NCBI RefSeq assembly: GCF_013373865.1
Contig: NC_050474.1
Coordinates: 12,773,045-12,837,044 of the forward strand
Length of the DNA stretch: 64,000 nt
Source: Monomorium pharaonis
Taxonomy: Eukaryota > Arthropoda > Insecta > Hymenoptera > Formicidae
Direction: 5' to 3'
Under the pieces are notes generated by a model. It had not been told where the DNA came from. It saw nothing but the letters and a program-made list of their open reading frames with translations, and searched no databases. Both the position numbers and the translations under genes were made by a program. Shown in pieces: positions 19,123 to 30,625 of this stretch. Within the stretch, counting starts at the first letter, position 1; each line of letters starts with the position of its first letter.

Positions 19123-20340
19123 GGGGTTACACCAACCTAGACGGTCGAAAAACAGGCCTAACTTTGATATTTTATTTCTCCTAAATGGGTAGTGGGAATT
19201 AAATGAAATTTTGGATGATTATTGACTTATGTTTCGACAATATAAAAAAAATTTTTTTATTAAACAATGGCGACGGAAAGCAGAAATATGGCCGCCGACA
19301 CACATTGAGGTTTGGAAAAACGCATTTTGCGGTGACCACTGTCCCGTCTAAACGATCCATCTGAAACAAAAAAACAAAATGGTGTTTTTAAGTTAACAGT
19401 AGTGGTTTGTCGGTGACGATCGCCGATTGTCGATTTTATCGTTTGTTACAAAATGGCGATGAGTTGAAGTTAAAATTAAAAAAAAAAACGAAAAATTTTT
19501 GTCCTTTTCATTTTTTTATTTTTTAATGAAGACCGATTTAAAAAAAAATAGATCGTCACCGACAAAAAAATGTTTCTGAGAGTATTGTGTAAAAATTTGA
19601 AAACGATCCATCCATTAGTTTTTGAAATCTGGTGGTCACCGACTTTGAAAACCATGTTTTGAGAAAAACGCGTTTAAAGTTTCAAGTTTAGTTCTACTAT
19701 TGTTAATAGCCGAATTTTGCACTTTACCTCTAGTCGACAATTCTGGGGCCATATGAGATTCCTTCCACATCAATAACAGCAGTGCTTTGTGAAGACTTTT
19801 GTTGACAGCGAGCAATCTTTTCTTCGCGCGTCGCCTTCTGCGCTCGTTCTTCGGCTACATCGATGCGCGCTCGGTCTTGATTTTTGCAATATGCAGCACA
19901 ATTCTTTTATTATCATTAATAAATATGCGGCAGCATCTTTATTAAATGTGTATGCAGCAATATTGGCAGCAATTTGCACAACGTGTGCATCACTGTGCTG
20001 CACGTTTGGCGCTATGCGCCAAATCAGATTGTTCAAATTTTCGTTAACGTTTTGCGTAAATCCACCGACGCATTTCTCCAGTAAATTATCACTAGAAAGT
20101 TGTTTTCAAATATTGGACGAATGGCTTTAATCACATCATTGTCCAGTGGCGATTTATGTTGATATTGCTCCAATTCGAGCACTCGAACGCTCGATCCCGT
20201 TTTACTCAACTCTCTGTAATTCCGGCATTTTTTCAGATATCAACATAAAACTTTCAGGATATATTCTCGAAACTTGAAGCTTCAAGAAAATGTAATAAAA
20301 AAAAATCGAATTTTTTTTTCCGCTAGGTTGGTGTAACCCC
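19123..20340. mobile_element. Kolobok-like DNA transposon, internally deleted
   Basis: Termini GGGGTTACACCAACCTAG and CTAGGTTGGTGTAACCCC are perfect 18-bp inverted repeats, each flanked by TTAA (19119-19122, 20341-20344). The body holds GTTTTTCTCGAAAC-type blocks (inverted) shared with the other copies, and a minus-strand fragment of transposase C-terminus. TTAA targets plus this transposase type suggest Kolobok. piggyBac also uses TTAA but has a different transposase. It sits inside the 3' region of a LINE. Confidence 0.75.
19770..20060 (-). pseudogene. Kolobok/Mutator-like transposase C-terminal fragment
   Basis: The minus strand reads NENLNNLIWRIAPN and then VQIAANIAAYTFNKDAAAYL. This matches the NNESxNxxxWxxAPK / IAAYxAxxxFNEG signature of the transposase family found in insects and Hydra (Mutator-domain or Kolobok type). 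The same signature occurs at 63590-63990. Only this tail remains: the catalytic region is absent, so the element is non-autonomous. Confidence 0.65.
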
Positions 20341-20344
20341 TTAA

Positions 20345-20742
20345 GCGTTCTAGGGCAAGCCCTCTAAGAACGTACCAGACAGCGAATACAGAGTAAAAGT
20401 TGAGCTATGACAAATAGTACAGACAGACTAACAAAATAATGAGTTAACAAATAACGAGAATAACGAGAACAATGAGAACAATGTACATACGGATTATACG
20501 GAGACATTCGAAAAGATAGTCAATAGTAGATAGATAGATAGGTACAAACGCATGGACAGAGCAATGTATATCGGCGCATAGAAATAAAATAGTCGGCATA
20601 TAAGACGCAGAGCCGGGGTGGAGGTGCAACACAGAACAAATAGCGCAGTAGAAGTTCGAGTCAGACACGTTAAAGAAAATTAATACCGTATAGCTCACGC
20701 AGGTGGAAAAGGTAGTACAGAGCATACGGCGATGGTCGCTAC
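20345..20742 (-). mobile_element. LINE 3' untranslated region
   Basis: Non-coding sequence following the LINE ORF. It probably continues on the far side of the Kolobok-like insert, where the minus strand reads AATAAATGC and then (CT)n at 19118-19000, giving a polyadenylation-type signal and a simple tail. Confidence 0.5.
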
Positions 20743-21444
20743 TCATACGGACTCACGCCGTCGCAGATGATCGAAGAATTTGCGCTTGAAGGATTCCTGC
20801 GAGTCCGAGTCTCGGATGATAGATGGGAGGGAATTCCAGAGCGAGGAACCGACGTTGCAAAAAGATTGCTGGTAGGTAGTGGTACGACAGGAGGGAACGA
20901 TGAGGCACGGAGGAGAGCGGGAGAGGGAGCGGGGGGGTATGTAAGAACGGAACAAGGAAGCAAGGTAGGATGGGGTGCCGGAGTGAATGATAGAGAAGAG
21001 GAAGCAGCCAGTCAGATATGTTCTTCGATCATCCGCGGACAGCCAGCCCAGTCGGTCGTAGTGAGACGAGACATGATCGTCCCAGCGTAAGTTAAAAATA
21101 AAGCGCACGCACGCGTTCAAGAGTCGCCTCAGCCTGAGCCTTTGTTGACCTGTTAGGTCGGTGAAGACAGCAGCGCAATAATCAAAGATGGGGAAGATCA
21201 TGGAGGACACCATCTGCACGCGGAGCGGAGTAGCAAGGCTGTTTTTGAATTGCTTCAGTCGCCAGAGAATACTGTTGACCTTGTTGGCAAAGACTTTAAT
21301 GTGTTCTGACCAATTGAGGGTGCTAGTTAGCGTGACCCCAAAGTCAGAGAGGGAGAGAGAGAAAGAGAGTGCGCGTAAGGTTTGATGGTAAAAAGAAGCG
21401 AGAAAGTGCTGGACTAAATTAGCGACATCTATCTGAACCGTCAA
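20743..21444 (-). pseudogene. LINE reverse-transcriptase C-terminal part
   Basis: An intact 233-residue open frame: LTSTLNWSEHIKVFANKVNS at the start, then IFPIFDYCAAVFTDLT, LNACVRFIFNLRWDDH and GWLSADDRR. This order is typical of the region after the catalytic palm in Jockey/CR1-type LINE polymerases of insects. The palm with its YADD motif is absent, so the insertion is 5'-truncated, as is usual for target-primed LINEs. The methionine at the start is arbitrary. Mostly intact coding suggests a younger age than its neighbours. Exact clade is uncertain. Confidence 0.8.
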
Positions 21445-22275
21445 CTAATCTACCACTACGTGTTCCATACAGGCTCACGAAATTTTTAGACACAAAATTT
21501 TGTTACACAGTAATCTTTTTTATTAGAACGCCTATGTTTAATCTAAAAGCATAGTATTGTTCCTAAATGTTCGTTCCACTTGGCCCAGGCTTGATTTATG
21601 CGTACAAGGTCTAAAATTTTTACATAAAGCACATTTTGTTACGAGTCCACGCTGGAAATTTTTAGAAAGCTCTGTCGCTTCATATACCGAATACTGTAGC
21701 AGTGATTTACAAGAAGTCTGTGTGGCGACGAACAAAGGGCAGGTGCCTACCGATCCAGGTTCGATTCTCGGCGTACTTTTTATTTTTTTGATACAATTTG
21801 CAAAACATTTTTTTAAGGTAAAACGACATTTATGAATTGTTTTAAATTTTTTCTGGACAAAATTTTTTTTATCTAAACATCCGTCAACTATAGCCGCCAT
21901 GTGTACGCGTTTCATGCAGGCTCACGAAATTTTCAGACACGAAATTTTCTGACTCGACAATCTTTTTTATTAGAACGTCTACGCTAAATCTGAAAGTGTA
22001 GTATTGTTTCTAAATGTTCGTTCCACTTGGGCCCAGGCTTGATTTATGCGCACAAGATCTAAAATTTATACATGAAGCACATTTTGTTACGAATCCACGC
22101 TAGAAATTTTTAGAAAGCTCTGGTGCTTTATATACCGGGTCTGTAGTGATTTACAAGAAGTTTGTAACGACGGGCAACGGGCGAGTGTCTACCAATCTGC
22201 CGATCTGAGTTCGATTCTCGGCGTACGTTTTTCTTTTTTTATTTTGTAATACAATTTGCAAAACGTTTTTATAAA
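21445..22275 (+). repeat. 448-bp tandem pair of half-elements with tRNA-like heads
   Basis: CTCACGAAATTTTTAGACAC at 21473 and CTCACGAAATTTTCAGACAC at 21921 start two collinear units of about 448 bp. Each ends with a tRNA-like block (GTGCCTACCGATCC, then GGTTCGATTCTCGGCGTAC at 21759; the second copy near 22208). They match one arm of the palindromic elements at 11745 and 16345, so they show what a single unfolded arm looks like. No ORF is credible. Confidence 0.7.
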
Positions 22276-22277
22276 CG

Positions 22278-24200
22278 TGTTACGTCCGGGACTTCACGTT
22301 TTATTACCCGCTGACCTTTCAGAAATAAACCAATAAACAAATATTCTGAGGTTTATCTGCGGTCGAAGGGTCGCGCAAGAAGAATCTGCGCCACGAGGTG
22401 TCTGGTTTTCGTAATCAGAAAAAGGACACTAAAGTAAAATTCGGCGGGAGTCAGGCCCCGGCAAAATAAAAATTAAAATATTTACTCGGCTCTTGACAGT
22501 TTAGGAACACTTACGGAATTTCCCTTACGACAGCAGACATGCGCCAGATGCGAGTTAGATTTGTCGAAAGGAATGAGGGCGCGTTTGGTTTCCAAAGTAA
22601 TAAAAAATATATATAAACGGACCTAGTGTTTATCAAAAACCGGACCACCTCGCAGACGTCTGGAAACTATAAACTTTTTTTTGAAACCAACCACGACTAT
22701 CAACCCAAGGATATGCGCGGCTAGAAAACATAAATTTCCTGCCTCTTTCTAGATAAGAACGTTCGAAAATTCCAACCCCCTCTCCCTTACTAGATCGCAA
22801 ATTTCAGGCGGAGACAAGAAAAGGGACCAATAGTCGGGGCCTTAATAAACACCATCCCAAAACCAAGCAACTACCTATCCAATGGAAACAATAAAAACTA
22901 GTTTCCACGCATTCCCGAAAAGAATCCCACCAATTGACAGCCCCGAAACACCCACACTCAAAATTTTTCTTTCGGGGGGATTACTATAAAATCGATATCC
23001 AAAAAAAGTCGGAATTAGTCGTCGTCGTCGTCGCCGTTATCATCATTTTTCTTTCCGAAATCTTATGTTGCTCCGCAACTCGGTTCTTTCTTTTACCAAA
23101 AGTCACTGTTAGTCAGAGTGTCGAAACTTTCAAACTCACAGTTTAGTGTCGGGTGGAGAACTTTTTGGACTTACGATTCGGTGCAGTGAGTGCAACGTCT
23201 TATCTCGAGCTTCATCACCTTTGACCCGCATCGCTTCTGACTCCGACCCGTTTGGTCAGTCTTATCACCAAGTTCGACCAAACCGGCGGGAACCGCCCTG
23301 GCAGGGAGTTTAAACTTCAGCCCCCAGGAAACTCAACAAATAGTAAGCAAACTATTCAACTTATTATTCTGGGTCTTTCTTTTCTTCTTTTATTTAATTT
23401 ATATAATTTGTAGTGGAAAAACAATCGTTCCACAAGATCAATCGATACAACGTAAGATGGAATCGCCGGAGGAGAATCAGGCAAGCTTGGGGTTTATTAG
23501 ACGCGGCGTATTTGGAATTCTTAGTTTCACTCCAGCACTGCGATCCTTAGTACTCTCCATCTTCCCCCGTCCTCGAGGATCCCGTGTGCGATCCTCAGTA
23601 CTTTCCATCTTCCCCCATCCTAGAGAATCCCGTGTGCGATCCTCAGTACTCTCCACCTTCTCCCGTTCTCGAGGATCCCGTGTGCGATCCTCAGTACTCT
23701 ACACCTTCCCCCATTCTCGAGGATCCTGTGTGCGATCTTCACTACTCTACCCCCTCTCCCCCCCACGTATTTCCCCATCAGTTCTCCTGACCTGATGGAA
23801 ATACCACCCATTCCTTCTCCGGCACCTTCAGATTCGAGCATCGAGATCCTTGATAAATTCCTCTCTCTTCCGTACCGGTCTCGTTATCATTACGATGGTA
23901 TCCAACAATCCTTAATTGAGTTATTAGAGCAGTTCCCGATGAAAACAGATCCTTTACTTCAGTATTACCGCGACTCTCATTCCTGAAGCAATCCGTTAGC
24001 CCTATTTTATATCATCTCCGCACTTGATCCTACCAACCTCATCCCCACTCCGTATTATCATTATCCCTTCGCAGTACCTGTAGATTTCTTCTACAATTTT
24101 TTTCCTCCTTCCTCAGTCATCATACAAGAAATAACAAAAATCCTAGCCTCTTCCCCCTCCATCAACTTATTAAGTAACAATTTTTTAATGTTAACAATTT
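22278..24200 (+). mobile_element. LTR of the TGTTACGTCC family, 3' end not found
   Basis: Starts TGTTACGTCCGGGAC, like the solo LTR at 59030-60881 (TGTTACGTCCGG). Both carry an internal 48-bp tandem array with CCCGTGTGCGA. No matching GGACGTAACA end was found, so the right boundary is approximate and the copy may be truncated by the mariner end at 24229. A block of about 60 codons at 23795 is open but unrecognised. Confidence 0.55.
23535..23760 (+). repeat. 48-bp minisatellite in LTR
   Basis: CGTGTGCGAT recurs at 23583, 23631 and 23679, and as TGTGTGCGAT at 23727, an exact 48-bp period. The unit contains CTTCCCCC and CGAGGATCC. Since 48 is divisible by three, frames stay open through it. Confidence 0.9.
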
Positions 24201-24228
24201 TCCTTATATGTATTTATATATACAGGGT

Positions 24229-24370
24229 GTCCCAAAATTAATAATTCTTATTTTACAGAGTGAAAGAAAGTAAAATTTAAGACTAAAAGTTTCTTTACCA
24301 ATTTTAGCTTAGATTATTATTTACTGAATTATTAATAATACTGAATGTCGATCAATCAGACGGCGCGTGG
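24229..24370 (+). mobile_element. mariner/IS630-type terminal fragment
   Basis: Begins CAGGGTGTCCCAAAATTAAT after TATATATA and is about 80% alike, inverted, to 44206-44345, the end of the transposase-bearing palindrome. Only the terminal 140 bp are present here. Confidence 0.65.
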
Positions 24371-24559
24371 CCGGCACACCCCGTGAAAAATGGCTGTTCG
24401 AATCGATGTCCATCCGAGCTCGAAGGGTTCGACTGGTTATCAACAATCGATTCCATCTAGATTTCGACGCATTTTCGATTAATCGCTTGGACATGAATGA
24501 CTTTGATTTTATTAATTGTTATGTTCCCGTAGATGTAAAAGAATTGACTCTTGTCAATT

Positions 24560-24775
24560 TAAGAGAGTATTTATACGTAAGCAGACAAGCAAAAAGCAAA
24601 AAAGCAGAAATTAATCAAAACTCGCGCTAATAATAAAATTATTTGAAAGCACAGAATGTATTTACATATATTCGTTTGTTTTCTGCAAGTTCCAATAAAT
24701 TTTTTGCTCTTTTGCTTTTTTGCTTTTTGCATTTCTGCCTAGGTGTAAATACGCCTTAATTTAAGGAGACTTACT
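24560..24775. mobile_element. possible MITE with AAGCAAAAAGC inverted repeats
   Basis: GTATTTATACGTAAGCAGAC plus AAGCAAAAAGCAAAAAAGC at the left and GCTTTTTTGCTTTTTGC plus GGTGTAAATACGCC at the right are inverted. Boundaries are loose. Confidence 0.5.
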
Positions 24776-26034
24776 GATTTTAAAAAGATAAATAACAAAT
24801 TTTTTCAACAATTTGTTTAAAAAAAAAACAAAAAGGAATATTTTTGAAACGTTTTAGTTATATTTTTATATTATTCAATTACAAAAATAATTTTTTTAAA
24901 TTGATGCCATTTATCATATAAATATATTTTATTTAAAAAAGTGCTAAAAATCGCTGGCGGACATGATTCCGATGGAATGGATCGTTTAAAAAAAGGAAAG
25001 ATTATTAATCTATGAGTAAATAGCTATAGCATAAACTAAAATGGGGAATTTTGACTGAAAAATTACAAAATGGCGGAAGTTTTTCCAAACCTATTTTTGT
25101 AAAAAAATGTTAAGAGGTGAAACAATTATTAACCATTTGTTATAATTTTAGTTTATGCTATAGCCGCTTATCTACAGATTAATAATTAAAAAAATTTTGA
25201 ACGCTCACTGATCCGATCCATCCATCTATTAAACGCGCGCATTTCACCGGCGTTAGTTGATCCATTGCTTTCCGAGACTTATGTTTAGATATGTTTTAAT
25301 ATTGCTTTTAATACTTTATTGCTATGGCTCAATTATTGCCAGTAAGTTATTCTCGATCATTATTTTGCATTTGAAATGATTACATTTTGTCTTGAAAGAG
25401 ATGCAGAAATATTATGCAAAGTCTACAGTATCAGCAAGAGTACTGAATTATTAATCAACGAGACGTCGTTCATTAGTTTATTACAGCCTTAATTCATTTC
25501 TCTTGCCGATATCATAAAACATGTATTTGTTTATATAAGTTTTCAGCTTTGGAGGTTAAATGACTTGTCTGATGTTACTGCCATCGTTCAGATATATTTG
25601 TTATCACTTTGGTTAAATTCAAGTCTATTTGATTGAATATTATTAATATTTATATGGGCAGTTTACTGCTATTTATGGTATAGTGTTGAAACTATAGGGA
25701 CGCACGTGTTGGCAGCCGGTTATTGAATAGGAATGTTTTTGTATATTATCTAAATAAGAAATTTTTGCAATAATTATTGTATATGCAACAACAAATCATA
25801 TTTTTTGTTACAAAGGAATTTTTAGCAAATACTTATAAACGATATTGAAATAGTATTATGTTTTATGCATGTTGTTTTAAATTTCTTTGTAAAAAAATGC
25901 TGTGAGTAGCTGTCAATAGCTCTCTCTGAATCTGATTAGTTTGATTATGTGTTTTATTTAACAGCGTTTGTAGTACATAGCTCATGAGTTTAATTTTAGA
26001 TTATTTTTGTGAGGTGTTCTGACCATGTAGCGTA
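24776..26034. other. non-coding, with a 40-bp inverted repeat
   Basis: ATTATTAATCTATGAG and AGCATAAACTAAAAT (25004-25046) pair with 25146-25192. Two copies of AAATGGCGGAAG-type text occur. No gene. The part after about 25950 probably leads into the transposase remnant. Confidence 0.45.
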
Positions 26035-27246
26035 AACAATTGTCTGTGTTTAGTGCAGAAAAACTTTTAGACGTAGAGCTGCCACAACTGTTCAAAATCG
26101 AGAGGCGTTTCTTGAGTTACGAGAACGATTACTTCAGTATAGTCTTGCCAATGATAGAAGCGATACCAGCGGTAGCACTGATAGTGAGACTGAAAGAGAA
26201 AACAATGAAAACATTTTATATGCCTATGACTCAGACAGTGTCCCTGAGAATGATAGCATAGGAGATAATATTTCTGTCATTGAAAATGACATAATAGTGA
26301 CATCCACAGTGTGCCAGAGAATGAGCTAGCTAATGATCATGAATCAGATGAGGCATTATCTCACAGTGAAGAAGAGGGAATTGGTAAATTTCTGGAACTG
26401 GAAAATTTCACTGAAGAGGAGAAGAAAGATTATATTTTTTATCACTTTGGTAATATTATAGAATCCATTTGTCAGTGGCCCTTCTTGGTGGTGTTCTGTC
26501 GATGAGAAAGCTTGAATTGTTAGATAGACTATCATTAGTGTTTAAGGGAATGCCAAAAAATTACAAAATTTTGCTGGGTACTGATAAAAAAGAAAATGTC
26601 CAAAATATGGAAGATCATCTAATGTGATATCATGGTATCGTAAAGAGTTTAGAGAAGTATCAGTTAGATTCTTATCATCAGAAAAAAGGTTGTATATCTA
26701 TTGATATAAATATAGATAGGCTCCCATTATTTAAGAACAGCATTTACTTCAAAAAAAGATTTTGGCCTATCTTGGGTAAGCTAGTTGGAACCTTGACTGA
26801 TCCTTTTATTATTGCAATTCATTATGGCGAAGATCAACGAGATATTGATTTGTTTTTAGGAGATTTCATTCTGGAGGTAGAAGGGTTACAAAATAATGGC
26901 TACACCTATAATGATGTTCAATACCCTTTCTCCATTAGAAATTTTAAATTTGATGCTCCTGCTCGTTCTCTTGTCAAATGTTGCATTGGACACGGAGGAT
27001 ATGGTGCATGAGGGAAATGCACAATTGTAAGTGTTTATGCAGAAAGGCGAGTACATTTTGTAAATGTTGGTATTGACTGTCAGCCTCGCAGTGATGAGTC
27101 ATATGTCAACCAAATAGACCGGCTTCATCATACTGACCGCTCGCCTTTGGAACTCATAGGAATCCGTATTGTGTCACAATTTAGACTGGATTCTATGCAT
27201 CTAGTATATGAAGGAGTTTTTATGAGATTCCTTGAAATATTATTAA
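26035..27246 (+). pseudogene. Tnp2/EnSpm-like transposase, N-terminal and middle part (broken)
   Basis: An acidic, Ser-rich N-terminus (TSGSTDSETERENN, NELANDHESDEALSHSEEE) is followed by PLFKNSIYFKKRFWPILGKL, DIDLFLGDFILEVEGLQNNG, KFDAPARSLVKCCIGHGGYG, HHTDRSPLE, and LDSMHLVYEGVFMRFLEIL. The DAPAR..KC..GH.GY and LDxMHL.xxGVxxR motifs are those of a widespread insect transposase distantly related to plant Tnp2. A stop replaces the first Cys of the C-x2-C after GHGGY. Several frameshifts occur before 26660. It is interrupted at 27251 by an LTR. Confidence 0.7.
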
Positions 27247-27250
27247 CATA

Positions 27251-28002
27251 ATGTAACGTACGCGAGAACATTAAAACTTAAATTGCAATAATTATTTTAA
27301 ACTGAATCTTTGTCGGAACTTTTAAACCTCAGTTTATCGAACGAGTCTCTTGATCTGCAGTTAGCCTGTAGCTTCACTCGGGTCTTAAACCTTAAGATTT
27401 GTTGTTTCGAAATCAGATTTTCGAAATAAAGGTAATTAACTTGATTTCTCTTTCAAGATCATTTAAGTTCTTTTCTAATTCTGTCGCTGCCATTTGAGTG
27501 GCAACAGATCAAATCAAACTCTGTCGCTGCCGAGAGCATTGAGACATCTTTCGGGTCCTGTCGCTGACGTTAGCGTGGCAACAGACCTGAATCCTGACTC
27601 TTTCTCAGGTGTGGCAACTGAGTATTATAAATATAAATCTAACTATTAAATATTTATGCCCAAAAAGGGTGGTAGACGTGTAAGAATTAAAAATTGAAAT
27701 ATCAAATTAATCAAGCAATAATCTCAAATCGCGATCTTCTGATATTAATAACTGAATTAGATAAACTTTTGACCAAATCTTCCGAAAAATCTTCAGAACA
27801 AAATAAATATAAACTCAACAGGATTGATTTTGAAATTAACTTTCCTCATTTTAAAAATATCAAAAAAACAGATCCTCGTTATCAAATTTATAAAATTCGT
27901 TATCTTTTTGGTGAAAATTAATTTTTTCACAAACTTGTCCATCCCCGGGTAAATTACTTTAATGTATTGACCCAAAACGGACATTAAAATCAGAACGTGA
28001 CA
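27251..28002 (+). mobile_element. solo LTR inside the transposase
   Basis: Begins TGTAACGTACGCG and ends CAGAACGTGACA, flanked by ATAA (27247) and ATAG (28003), an imperfect 4-bp target duplication. It has three copies of CTGTCGCTGCC/CTGTCGCTGAC near 27480, 27520 and 27555. A 75-codon Lys-rich frame (27694-27921) is unrecognised. It could be coding, or the whole could be a short element. Confidence 0.65.
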
Positions 28003-28009
28003 ATAGGAA

Positions 28010-28302
28010 GGACCATGGAATTTGGATGTAGATACGGTGCGGAATATATCATTTGATTTGTATCAGTTTAAGTCCACAAGATTTCAATAGAAAGCCCAGG
28101 AATTTTGAAGACTGGTACAAATATAAAGCCACTGAGCTTCGACTTCGGTTTTTATTATATGATGGAATGCTTGCACTCAGAACTAGCCAGCAATATTTAC
28201 TGCCAATTTTTAATAAAGAATTTATAAATATGTTTGTTAATTATGCTGTACAAATGTACGGAAAACATTTTGTATCATATAATGTTCATATCTTAAAGCA
28301 CT
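28010..28302 (+). pseudogene. Tnp2/EnSpm-like transposase, third part
   Basis: Reads FNRKPRNFEDWYKYKATELR, LLYDGML, then MYGKHFVSYNVHILKHL. This is the DUF4218-like stretch that follows the MHL motif in this transposase family. The frame is open for 88 codons. It is cut at 28303 by the TA-flanked element and resumes in phase at 29704. Confidence 0.75.
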
Positions 28303-28304
28303 TA

Positions 28305-29701
28305 CCCAGTAAACATTGATATCTTGTAGAAATCGAAAAGACATCTTATTCAAGATATCTTCAAGATATTTTTAAAAGATATCTAAAAAGTTTTTGTCGA
28401 AGATATCTTCATAGAATTTCTAAAAGATATCTAAAAGACATCTAAAAGACATCTTAAAAGATGTCTTAAAAATTTTCGAATTAGACATGTCAGATATCTA
28501 AATGAAAAATCTATACAAGATATCTTAACCTCTTTCTGGCCAGAAACCTTATATTAGGCTTATAATTAAATTTACCGAAAACACTATATATTCATTTAGC
28601 TAAAATTTTCTTCTTTTAACATAATATATGCATTTATTTCGAAATAATTTGATATGTTACTTTAATGACACTTTATATACTGTCTCATACTTCATAAAGT
28701 GCAACATAATCATATTTTTATATACATATTTTTCAACATTTTTATTGCAAATGACGCTAAACAATCATTTTAACAATAAATAGTAATATAAAGTTCAAAT
28801 GCAACAAAAAAATAATCACTTTTTTCGAACTAAAAGCTTAATAATAATAGGCGTTAGATTAATGTTATCTTCTTCGTAGTTTATTTCACTGACAAGGACA
28901 AAAATGTTTTAGTATTAAAATTTAAAATGTCGGCCAAAAAAGGGTTGATCTTCTAGAGGTTAAAGATGTACATCTTTTATACATATACCTTAAAGACCAA
29001 TTCTAGAATTGCTTTAAGATATCTATAAACGTCTTTATATATTTATTACTCAACATTAAAAAAAAGAGATTTTAAATCATAATTTAGTAGTTCATGTAGC
29101 GGTGAAACATCCGCCACAATACAATGTTCACACGCGTGGAGCATCCGCAGTCGTGATGTAGTTCGCGGAATCGCCGCTATAGGCGACGACGCGATGCTGC
29201 CTTTCTCGTGATGAAATTTACATTCTGAGAGCTATATAAGAAGATCACTTACGGTGATGGATTAACTTATGATAGTAAACTCTCAACCCTCTTAGAGCCT
29301 ACATAATAAATGTTTTGTATCCTAATGGAGAATATTCCACGGGTCTTCGCACCTCTTCTCGGAGAAAGCTTTCTGAGCCTCCGCATAAATGTATAAACCT
29401 TTATAAATGTCTAAAAAGAATTCTAGAAAAGGTCTTCAAGACGTATAAAAGACATTTATAAGATGTCTCATATAGATTTTTTGGATTTCTAAAAGACATC
29501 TTTTAGATATCTTTAAGATATCTTTTAGATTTCTTCAAAATGTCTTTTAGACATCGCCAGATATCTAAAAGATATCTCAAACTGTTGCATAAGACATCTT
29601 TTAGATCGCAAAAAGATATATTTTCGTAAAAAATGCGAGATATCGCAAGAAATCACAAGATGTCTTTTAGAAATCTAAAAGACATCTTTTTGTCTATATG
29701 G
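28305..29701. mobile_element. AGATATCT-rich TA element, long copy
   Basis: Ends CCCAGTAAACATTGATATCT and GACATCTTTTTGTCTATATGG, flanked by TA (28303-28304, 29702-29703). Both terminal 200-bp regions are packed with AAAAGATATCT and AAAGACATCT motifs in both orientations. The outer 500 bp match, inverted, the short copy at 38472-39029. No transposase is visible. The extra 0.6 kb in the middle contains a possible small LTR (29095-29387). Confidence 0.8.
29095..29387 (+). mobile_element. possible small solo LTR
   Basis: Starts TGTAGCGGTGAAACATC and ends GAGCCTCCGCA, with CTATATAAG (29233) and AATAAATG (29308) spaced like a promoter and polyadenylation signal. No target duplication found. Confidence 0.35.
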
Positions 29702-29703
29702 TA

Positions 29704-30290
29704 GTCGATGAATATAGAAACCATGGAAATCTCGAGTCGTTTAGTGCCTTTCCATATGAAAATTTTTTGAAAACAACCAAACAAATACTAAAATCAGGCT
29801 ATTTACCACTTCACCAACTTGCTCAACGGACCTCAGAACAGATCAACAAAGTAGAAATATTATTAGATGAGAAAGACAACTCAGTTGAACTTTTGTATCT
29901 TCATGAAAACCTTAATGAAACAGAATCTAGTTCAAACAGAATCAGCAGTTTAGAAAAGTTCGTGTCAATAATATTATTCTAAAGATTGGTGAAAAGGATT
30001 CCTGCTTTATGACCACTAAAGGCATTGTTGTTGTACTAGAAAACATAATTAACAGAGGGAGGAATATTGTAATCCTCACTGGCAGATGATTTAATCACTC
30101 AGATGACTTCTACACTTTTCCAATGAATTCATCACAGCTAGGCATTGTAAAAGTGTGCAGAATCAATGATATTCATGAATCTTTCTTTCTAGAAGATGTG
30201 TTCCGAAAGTGTTGGATTATGAAGTATGGTGATTGCTTCATATCTGTACCATTATTGCATTCTACTCCACTTCTTCATTAAGTTAGTTTC
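29704..30290 (+). pseudogene. Tnp2/EnSpm-like transposase, C-terminal part
   Basis: Reads VDEYRNHGNLESFSAFPYEN, PLHQLAQRTSEQ, and later IGEKDSCFMTTKGIVVVLEN, NIVILTGR, then FFLEDVFRKCWIMKYGDCFI. The GNLxSFSAFPFENxL motif is diagnostic of this family. One frameshift near 29975 and one stop near 30088 break it. Position and phase join it to the piece ending at 28302. Confidence 0.75.
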
Positions 30291-30625
30291 AAATTAATAT
30301 ACTAGAATAGACTTGAAAAGACATTTTTATATGCATCTGATCATTTTTATAGAACTTTTAAGCTAATTTAACATATGCAGTGGTGGGATTCTATCTCAAT
30401 ACAATCATATTTTTTCTTTACATTAAACGTGTTAAGATTTCTGTTACTAATATATTTTTCTTCTCGGTTTAGTTTATTGTTGCCAAGTTTATTCAAAAAT
30501 CTTCTGACCTTGATGAGCCTGATGATGTGTATTATGAGGTGGCAAGCAGTTAATGGCTTTTATTTAAAAAAGAGATTCATACATATCAATGCTACTGACT
30601 TCCTAATTCTTTTACTGAATATCAA
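30291..30625 (+). other. intergenic or intron sequence of the two-gene transposon
   Basis: AT-rich. An 88-codon hydrophobic open frame (30375-30641) has no recognisable motif and is likely chance. Confidence 0.35.

Noticed and set aside
19119..20344. piggyBac assignment from the TTAA target
   Set aside because: The transposase tail carries NExxN...W and FNEG motifs of the Kolobok/Mutator-domain type, not piggyBac motifs.
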